Shown here in pieces: positions 58,891-64,000 of a stretch of 64,000 bases of DNA; positions within the stretch are counted from its first letter, which is position 1; each line of letters begins with the position of its first letter. The notes under the pieces were generated by a model, which was not told the origin of the DNA, ran no database searches, and saw nothing but the letters and a program-made list of their open reading frames with translations. The stretch is from Lentzea sp. NBRC 105346 (lineage in GTDB: Bacteria > Actinomycetota > Actinomycetes > Mycobacteriales > Pseudonocardiaceae), in NCBI RefSeq assembly GCF_030269605.1, contig NZ_BSTQ01000006.1, positions 1 to 64,000 of the forward strand. Reading direction: 5' to 3'. The translations under genes were made by a program, and so were the position numbers.

Positions 58891-60405
58891 GTGAACCCGC
58901 TGGCGTATGATGTGCGTCCGGCAGATGGAAGGAGGGACTTGCAAACTTCTGAGGCTGACGTACTGCGCGCGTGCCTGACTGAACTTGCCCAGGGACGCGG
59001 CGTGCAGCGTGACGACCTGGTGTCCCTCTTCAAGGAAAAACTGGCCCCGCTTCAGCGGAAATGGGGAATTAACCTAAGTAGCGCAGAGTTCGCGCGTAGA
59101 ACTGTGGCTGCGAACCTTAAGGTTCATCTGGAAACACTTGCACGAGGCGAAAAATTCAATAGCGCCGTATGGATCAGTTTCAACCTGACTGGATCGCAAG
59201 CTTTGCATGAGACCGGACTCGACCAGCGGCGTCTTTGGCTACAAGATGCAGCGCCTAGGCACGTGAGGATGTCTGTAAGCACCGCGCGTCGTTACCTTGC
59301 GGAAGCAATCGGGATAATCGTTGACCAACTAACCGCACCCGACTACCAGCCCGTTATTACCCAGGACGCAACAGCAGCGCCAGCCGACGTTCCAGAAACC
59401 CCGCCCGCCCCCAAGCCAGCGCAGAAGCTCCCGCCCACAACACCACTCCCGCCACTCCCGCAACCGGCTTTCATCAAGGAGTCCACACCCGAGCGCATCT
59501 TGCAGGCCCAGACTTTCCCGAACCGACGTGCAGTCATGGCCGGACTCCGCACGCGCTTTGACCTGGATTCGGACACGCCGGACGCCGACATTGACCACGC
59601 TTCGCTTGCCGTCAAGCGCTACGGCAGCTACGGCCGGAAAAAGCAAGAAGACGCGGCCATCCGACTTGCGCAGACTGAAGCCGGGTACTTTGGCGTTGCG
59701 CAGGTACACAAGACCGTTCTCGAAATGTATCGAGCGATGGCGCCAGCTTTGCCGCTCGTGGTGAAAATCTCCGAAGCCGCGGAGCGCGCTGGACGATTCG
59801 ATCTGGCCCTTTCGCACGAGCAGCACACGGAAATGCTCAGCCTCCTGCGGTTCGAGGAGGAAAGCCCCGAGAAGTACGATCTCTACAACGGTCTCATTGA
59901 CCGTGCGTACCTGGACCTAGCGATGCGCATCGGCCCGGCAGGACTCATCACCTCGCGCACGCAATGTGTTCTAAACCTGGCCAATGCGCTGCGTCTTGGC
60001 ATCCTGAACGCCCGGATTAACTATCTTCGAATTGATGATAGCGCTGAACTTCTGGGCAGGCTGACAGGCTTTGTAGATAACCTGCAACGACTCAGCAGTT
60101 CGGCCACGCCGGCCGTGTCCCACATCCTCCGTACCAGGCTCTATGAGCCGAGCGAGGGTGCGCGACGCGATGCAAAAGAGATGATCTGGCAACACCTGCC
60201 GGATGAATACGTGCAGTACGAAGATGGATCGTACGCAGTCGACCCGTTCACGGGTGAGCGATTGCCGATTCTCGACGTGAAGTATCATCCGGACGTTGCG
60301 CGCGGTTATTGGGAGCAAGTAGACCCGGCATCACTGCCCAGCGACTTTCCGCCTGGTAAAGACTTTCTCGGCCGCGACCGGGCACTACGCCCAAAATCTG
60401 ACTAG
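58891..60405 (+). CDS. 504-residue protein of unknown function
   Basis: An N-terminal helical domain (VLRACLTELAQGRGVQRDDL, to about residue 150) is joined by a Pro-rich linker (TPPAPKPAQKLPPTTPLPPL, about residues 168-200) to a larger helical C-terminal domain. No recognised motif, membrane segment or nuclease signature. The codon use is clearly lower in GC than the chromosome. The GTG at 58891 is used; a TTG at 58939 follows GGAGGGAC and is possible. It may be a cargo or mobilisation gene. Confidence 0.65.
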   Translation: MNPLAYDVRPADGRRDLQTSEADVLRACLTELAQGRGVQRDDLVSLFKEKLAPLQRKWGINLSSAEFARRTVAANLKVHLETLARGEKFNSAVWISFNLTGSQALHETGLDQRRLWLQDAAPRHVRMSVSTARRYLAEAIGIIVDQLTAPDYQPVITQDATAAPADVPETPPAPKPAQKLPPTTPLPPLPQPAFIKESTPERILQAQTFPNRRAVMAGLRTRFDLDSDTPDADIDHASLAVKRYGSYGRKKQEDAAIRLAQTEAGYFGVAQVHKTVLEMYRAMAPALPLVVKISEAAERAGRFDLALSHEQHTEMLSLLRFEEESPEKYDLYNGLIDRAYLDLAMRIGPAGLITSRTQCVLNLANALRLGILNARINYLRIDDSAELLGRLTGFVDNLQRLSSSATPAVSHILRTRLYEPSEGARRDAKEMIWQHLPDEYVQYEDGSYAVDPFTGERLPILDVKYHPDVARGYWEQVDPASLPSDFPPGKDFLGRDRALRPKSD

Positions 60406-60575
60406 CTCGTAGCTGATTCGTTTCTACTTAGGGTTGCTTGAAGACCCCGAAACCCTATTTCCGCTGCTCCATCCGGGCGTACCTCCGACCGAGCAGCACA
60501 GTTCGTGCCCGAACCACTGCTACAACTCGCCGTGCCAGCACAGCGACAGTCAGTAGCAGGGGGACGCGAAGGCAG

Positions 60576-61193
60576 ATGGCACGCACCAAGTCTGGAACTG
60601 GCCTCTTCTGGCCCGTCGTGATCGTCGTCGGTCTCATGGCGGTCTTCGGCGCGAACACGGTCATCGACACCGGCAAGGACTTGCTCGGCATCGGCGATGA
60701 ACCGGCCTCGGAGTACGTCACGTCGCCGGACGGTCACGGCAAAACGAAGACCTGCACGGCCGCCCAGGTGCTGAACGACCGCCGCTGTGGGGATCTCAAG
60801 ATTCTGGTCATCGACGCCAAGCGGATGTCGTTCATCGGTCGCAACATTCAACTCGCCTGGGGCCAGGGCATCCCCGCCGTGCTGACCCGCAACTCTGCCA
60901 AGCAGGCCACCAACCGCGCAGCGGCCTGCGGCAGCTTCGTGCCGAAGTACGGCGGCAGTTGTGATGAGTACGCCTTTGCCACCACCGACGAGGGCGGCAA
61001 CGGTTCCCGCATCGAGGAAGTGCCGCTCCGCGAACAGCGCTGCCAGGGCGGTGCGATTGCAGGCGGCTACTCCAAGGCCAAGATTGGGCAGGGAGATCAG
61101 TTCCTCGTGGTGATCTCGAACCCGGACAAGATCGCCCCAACTGCCTTCACGGGCGATGACATCGCGGAGGATCAGGCACAATGCCTCGTGTGA
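60576..61193 (+). CDS. membrane-anchored NucA/NucB-type deoxyribonuclease
   Basis: About 205 residues from the ATG at 60576. An N-terminal helix (LFWPVVIVVGLMAVFGANTV) comes first and an extracytoplasmic domain follows. The NucA/NucB motif is GGSCDEYAFATTDEGGNG, with further cysteines. The family cleaves DNA outside the membrane, for example during DNA uptake or as a toxin. It overlaps the following gene by 13 bases. Confidence 0.82.
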   Translation: MARTKSGTGLFWPVVIVVGLMAVFGANTVIDTGKDLLGIGDEPASEYVTSPDGHGKTKTCTAAQVLNDRRCGDLKILVIDAKRMSFIGRNIQLAWGQGIPAVLTRNSAKQATNRAAACGSFVPKYGGSCDEYAFATTDEGGNGSRIEEVPLREQRCQGGAIAGGYSKAKIGQGDQFLVVISNPDKIAPTAFTGDDIAEDQAQCLV

Positions 61194-61735
61194 GTGACTA
61201 CGCCTGGGCGGACGCGGCCTATGACCTCGCCTGGTCGCTAGCGGTCGTCCAGGGCCGGACGGACGACGAGTTGCGCGACGCATACGGCGTTACTAACGAC
61301 GCGCCCGAGTCGCTGACGTTCGATGCGGCGTTCGAGCTGCGCAGCGAGCACGAAGACGCGTTTGCTCTCATCCAGGTGAAGCGCCACCTGGACTACGCAC
61401 TCGTGATCGAGCCGAACGGCTGGGTCGGCAACGCCCCAGAGGTAGCCCGCAAGCTTTCGAGCCCCGAGGGGTTGTTCCTCTCGCTGTACTGGAGTCCGAG
61501 CGGCCACCAGTTCGTACAAGCCACGGACGGCCAGATCACCGGCCGCTTTGACCCGACGTTCATCGGGCTGCCCGCCGGAGCGAATGACATGCTTCCCGGT
61601 TGGGTGGAGCCGGAAGACTTTCCCCTGGAGCGCTTGAAGTCTGCGAGCCTCGAAGCCGTCGAACGCGTCACGGGGTTGGCGTTCGATCCGGCCTGGCTCG
61701 AAGAAGAGCTACCGACCTACCGCGTGCCGGTCTAA
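61181..61735 (+). CDS. DUF6461-type cytoplasmic protein
   Basis: A 184-residue acidic protein. It has WADAAYDLAWSLAVVQGRTD, ALVIEPNGWVGNAPEVARKL, LSLYWSPSGHQFVQATDGQI and FDPTFIGLPAGAND. These features match the DUF6461 family, common beside toxins in actinobacteria. It is encoded immediately after the NucA/NucB gene and could be its immunity protein; this is inferred from position. Confidence 0.7.
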   Translation: MPRVSDYAWADAAYDLAWSLAVVQGRTDDELRDAYGVTNDAPESLTFDAAFELRSEHEDAFALIQVKRHLDYALVIEPNGWVGNAPEVARKLSSPEGLFLSLYWSPSGHQFVQATDGQITGRFDPTFIGLPAGANDMLPGWVEPEDFPLERLKSASLEAVERVTGLAFDPAWLEEELPTYRVPV

Positions 61736-62133
61736 GCCAGCTTCCGCAGCCCGTTGAGCACCTGGCTCAACACGAGCGGATCACGTTGAAACCACAGCGG
61801 TTCGTTTGTCTCGTCAGGCTCCGGAAAGACGGTGTTTCGTGGTCGCTGGGGCAGCTCGCCGGCCGAATCCGCGGTGACCTCTTCGCCGCGCATGGCGGGG
61901 ATCGTCGGCATGATTCCTGTCGGCCAGTCGTCATCGTCGCGTTGGCGCGCAATCCCTTGTGCGTCAAGGTCTTGCGTTCGCCAGTGCAGGCGGAGCGAGT
62001 GCCCAGCATTTGCCTCGCGCTCAAGCAGCTCGGCCACCGGAACGGCTCCCGGTCGGCAGCCGTCATGCTTGGCTGTGCATCGTCGGTTCGCCGACTCGAC
62101 AGGCTGGACAGCCGCCGCAGATCGTCCGCTCAT
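61732..62133 (-). CDS. 133-residue hypothetical protein
   Basis: A polar, acidic protein (ELLEREANAGHSLRLHWRTQ, then DLDAQGIARQRDDDDWPTGI and PEPDETNEPLWFQRDPLVLS). It overlaps the upstream 75-residue gene by ATGA and the convergent DUF6461 gene by four bases at the stop codons. No family recognised. Confidence 0.6.
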   Translation of the reverse strand: MSGRSAAAVQPVESANRRCTAKHDGCRPGAVPVAELLEREANAGHSLRLHWRTQDLDAQGIARQRDDDDWPTGIMPTIPAMRGEEVTADSAGELPQRPRNTVFPEPDETNEPLWFQRDPLVLSQVLNGLRKLA

Positions 62134-62357
62134 CGTGTCTGTCCAAGCGTTGCTATCGGGGAATCTGGATGTCTGGCCGCCGCTTCACGCAGCTTGCGGA
62201 GGGCGCTCTCAGCCGCGTTGATAAAGGCCGGTTCGCCGGACGCGGTCACCACGACGGCCGCCCGGCTGATCGCCGCCAGCTCGGCGGCGGTGAGTTGCAC
62301 CGTCACCGCCGACAGGTCCTCTGCGGGTGGCTTCTTGGGCTTCGCTGCACGCGCCAT
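62130..62357 (-). CDS. 75-residue helical protein
   Basis: A short protein with a basic N-terminus (MARAAKPKKPPAEDL). Then comes VTVQLTAAELAAISRAAVVV and a helical rest. The pattern recalls ribbon-helix-helix DNA-binding proteins, but no firm assignment is possible. The ATG at 62357 is used and its stop overlaps the next gene. Confidence 0.55.
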   Translation of the reverse strand: MARAAKPKKPPAEDLSAVTVQLTAAELAAISRAAVVVTASGEPAFINAAESALRKLREAAARHPDSPIATLGQTR

Positions 62358-62364
62358 AACCCGG

Positions 62365-62766
62365 CTACCACGGGAGTGTTGGCGTCGTGTGAGCGTCCCG
62401 AATATCCGCAATGCTCGGCTGCACGACGAACAGCAGACAGCCCTGTTGCCGCAGGAGCACCGCAGCGCCCAGCACCTCACCGTGATAGCCCGAGAGGTGC
62501 CCAAGTGACGGCATGACAACGCCTGCGGGGCGATGGATGCTCACGAGCCGATGCAAGGCGTGAAATCCCGGACGTCGAAGCGGAGCCTGTACGCCGGTGT
62601 CAGCGCACACGGTGCCAAGCACCAATCGGTGCTCGACTGCCCAGCGCTTGAGCGCCAACCGTGCGTCAGGCACCGAGCCGAGTTGGTCGGCTGACACCCG
62701 TACGTAGCCGAAGACTTCCGTACCAGGAGGCAACCGCCGTGTGAGCGTAGGGACGATGCGGATCAC
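62365..62766 (-). CDS. resolvase-like protein 1
   Basis: About 133 residues from the GTG at 62766. The start of the serine-recombinase fold is visible (EVFGYVRVSADQ), retaining the nucleophile Ser. The rest of the catalytic domain is unusual: DARLALKRWAVEHRLVLGTV, then RPGFHALHRLVSIHRPAGVV and a C-terminal PSLGHLSGYHGEVLGAAVLL. There is no DNA-binding recombinase domain. It overlaps resolvase-like protein 2 (GTGA). Confidence 0.6.
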   Translation of the reverse strand: MIRIVPTLTRRLPPGTEVFGYVRVSADQLGSVPDARLALKRWAVEHRLVLGTVCADTGVQAPLRRPGFHALHRLVSIHRPAGVVMPSLGHLSGYHGEVLGAAVLLRQQGCLLFVVQPSIADIRDAHTTPTLPW

Positions 62767-63131
62767 GCCGACACGCCGTTCCCGCTGATGACGAACAGCT
62801 TGCACGCGGCGCTCGTGATGCGGTCTTTCAGTACGTTCCGGAGGCCGCTCTCGGTCGACAGGTCGTCGAGCGTCGGCACGACCACGCCGAACGTGTCCGG
62901 GAACGACAGCACGTCGACCAGGGCCGTGAACCCCATCCGCGCCACGGTGTCAGCGGGCACCTGGCGATCTATGAAGACCGCACCCAGCCAACACCCGTGC
63001 GCGGCTGCCACCACCGCCATCTGCTTACGCAGCAAGGCAATCTCGATCTCGTCCGGCTCTTCCATGCGGATGTAGCCGTACATCACCTTCTGGAGCAGTC
63101 CGCCGGTTGTTGGGTCGGCCGGGAACGGCAT
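62763..63131 (-). CDS. resolvase-like protein 2 (no catalytic serine)
   Basis: A 122-residue protein. The same fold start is present as VMYGYIRMEEPDEIEI, but the usual RVS is replaced by RME, so the nucleophile is missing. Downstream it aligns with protein 1 (ADTVARMGFTALVDVLSFPD, PTLDDLSTESGLRNVLKDRI). It is probably a regulatory or structural relative, not an active recombinase. The ATG at 63131 is used. Confidence 0.6.
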   Translation of the reverse strand: MPFPADPTTGGLLQKVMYGYIRMEEPDEIEIALLRKQMAVVAAAHGCWLGAVFIDRQVPADTVARMGFTALVDVLSFPDTFGVVVPTLDDLSTESGLRNVLKDRITSAACKLFVISGNGVSA

Positions 63132-63311
63132 CACAGCGCTACCTCTGTCGTCAGCGTGGCGGGCATGGGCGGCACCTGAACGCCAGGGCTTTTCGGGGGT
63201 TGTGCGGGCAAGGGTCGAGGGAGAGAAGCCCCGCCCGCGCCCCGGTCGGGGTGCCGCCAACGTCCAGGTGCCTGAAACCCACTCAAGCCCGGCCCTCGGA
63301 CTGTGGGTAAG

Positions 63312-63335
63312 TGTGTGGCGACGCATTGCCACACA
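63312..63335. promoter_or_regulatory. inverted repeat ahead of the XRE gene
   Basis: TGTGTGGC (63312-63319) pairs with GCCACACA (63328-63335) around 8 bases, in the gap between the divergent resolvase-like and XRE genes. It is a plausible operator. Confidence 0.5.
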
Positions 63336-63389
63336 GACCGCCACCTGCGACTACGCTTCTGGGGGAGCAATCGCGGCGACACTGGACGG

Positions 63390-64000
63390 GTGAACGACAT
63401 GACGCGGGAAGCGGCAGCAATCGCGGAGCTGCGCCGCACCCTCGGTAAGCGACTCGCCGGGTTCCGCAAGGCCGCCAAGCTCACGCAGGCCCAACTTGGG
63501 GCAGCCGTGCACTGCCACCGGACGACCCTCGCCCACCTGGAGATCGGGCGCGGCCGTGCCGACGAAGACTTGTGGGCGCGTGCCGATGAAGCCTGTCAGG
63601 CAGACGGCGCACTACTCGCTGCGTTCCAGGAGTTCGAGGCGCAGCGGCAAGCTCACCTGCACCAAGCCAAGATGGTTGAACTGGCCGCTGTCCATGAGCG
63701 CCTAGAGACCTGGCGAACGGTGCCACTCGGGGGAGACGAGCCATTTACTGCGCATGGAGTTTCTGCACCCGGTCAGTCGCTCGCTGGACTCATCGACGTG
63801 CTTGGCCCAGCCCAGACGCTCACCACCGCCGCCGAGTACACCAGGGGGATCATCCAGCGCTACGAGCTGGAAGGGCCGCAGCGTCTTGCCCCGGAGCTGT
63901 TCAGCCTGCGGCAGCTCAACCAGGAGCTCGGTAAGCGCATCGAAGAAGCCGACCGCGCAGCGCTGACAAAGCTCAGTGCGCAGCAGGCCGCCTTGCTGGC
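63390..64000 (+). CDS. XRE-family regulator with TPR-like tail (partial)
   Basis: The frame is open from the GTG at 63390 (or ATG at 63399) to the right edge. It has a helix-turn-helix (LGKRLAGFRKAAKLTQAQLG, then AVHCHRTTLAHLEIGRGRAD) and a long helical region with QGLIDVLGP-like GLIDVLGPAQTLTTAAEYTR. This is the type of regulator that governs conjugative elements and antibiotic clusters in Streptomyces. The C-terminus is outside the window. Confidence 0.8.
   Translation, partial: MNDMTREAAAIAELRRTLGKRLAGFRKAAKLTQAQLGAAVHCHRTTLAHLEIGRGRADEDLWARADEACQADGALLAAFQEFEAQRQAHLHQAKMVELAAVHERLETWRTVPLGGDEPFTAHGVSAPGQSLAGLIDVLGPAQTLTTAAEYTRGIIQRYELEGPQRLAPELFSLRQLNQELGKRIEEADRAALTKLSAQQAALL

Larger units (their letters stand above)
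51130..64000. mobile_element. integrative conjugative element (left part) in ssrA
   Basis: The region carries a serine integrase, ImmR/ImmA-like switch, conjugation ATPase, replication-relaxation protein, many tiny coupled genes and repeated palindromic operators. Codon use is less GC-biased than in the flanking chromosome from about 51.2 kb on. No ribosomal, metabolic or other core gene is present. The right end is not reached. Confidence 0.85.

Overview
The window is high-GC actinobacterial chromosome, most likely Pseudonocardiaceae (the Lentzea/Saccharothrix/Amycolatopsis side of the order). The evidence is the GTG-rich starts and GTGA/ATGA gene overlaps, the glnA/glnE pair, whiB7, uvrD2 with an HRDC domain, a SARP regulator, a UPF0182 protein and two copies of an initiator tRNA. 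Much of the left and centre keeps the gene order known from mycobacteria: glnE - glnA - RDD - DUF4191, then uvrD2 - whiB7 - ABC1 kinase - DUF2342 - YlbL protease - UPF0182, then prfB - ftsE - ftsX - smpB - ssrA.

Layout. 1-350: end of a ribosomal RNA operon (23S tail, 5S, strong terminator). 375-11080: housekeeping and small enzymes (GNAT, Lrp, rhodanese, glutamine amidotransferase, PiT phosphate transporter, GlnE, quinone oxidoreductase, F420/PPOX protein, NADAR). 11135-14637: a DUF5819/HTTM membrane pair, glnA and an RDD protein. 14647-20042: an unusual cassette on the minus strand. It holds two paralogous STAND-type LuxR regulators followed by three tiny secreted peptides. Each peptide gene is preceded by the same roughly 20-bp element placed exactly 26 bp upstream of a -10-like hexamer. 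This is the best candidate for an undescribed system. 20399-35722: the uvrD2/whiB7/ABC1/YlbL/UPF0182 block, with a whiB7 leader ORF and attenuator. 35774-41764: tRNA-fMet pair, PadR, prfB, ftsEX, smpB, amidohydrolase. 41786-48769: a compact SARP-led biosynthetic cluster (MIO aminomutase or ammonia-lyase, Rieske oxygenase, glycosyltransferase, beta-lactamase-fold hydrolase). 48825-50680: a NarL-type two-component system.

From the 3' end of ssrA (tmRNA, 50814-51186) to at least the right edge lies an integrative conjugative element. It carries a large serine integrase whose reading frame runs into ssrA, an ImmR/ImmA-like switch, a VirD4/HerA-type transfer ATPase with a replication-relaxation protein, many tiny translationally coupled membrane or acidic proteins, a NucA/NucB nuclease with a DUF6461 partner, and two resolvase-like proteins with degenerate active sites. 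Three copies of an 18-bp palindrome sit at the promoters of both the switch operon and the transfer operon. The right end of the element lies outside the window.

A recurrent theme is long, almost perfect hairpins (20-26 bp stems, no obvious T-tract) between genes. They probably act as terminators in this lineage.
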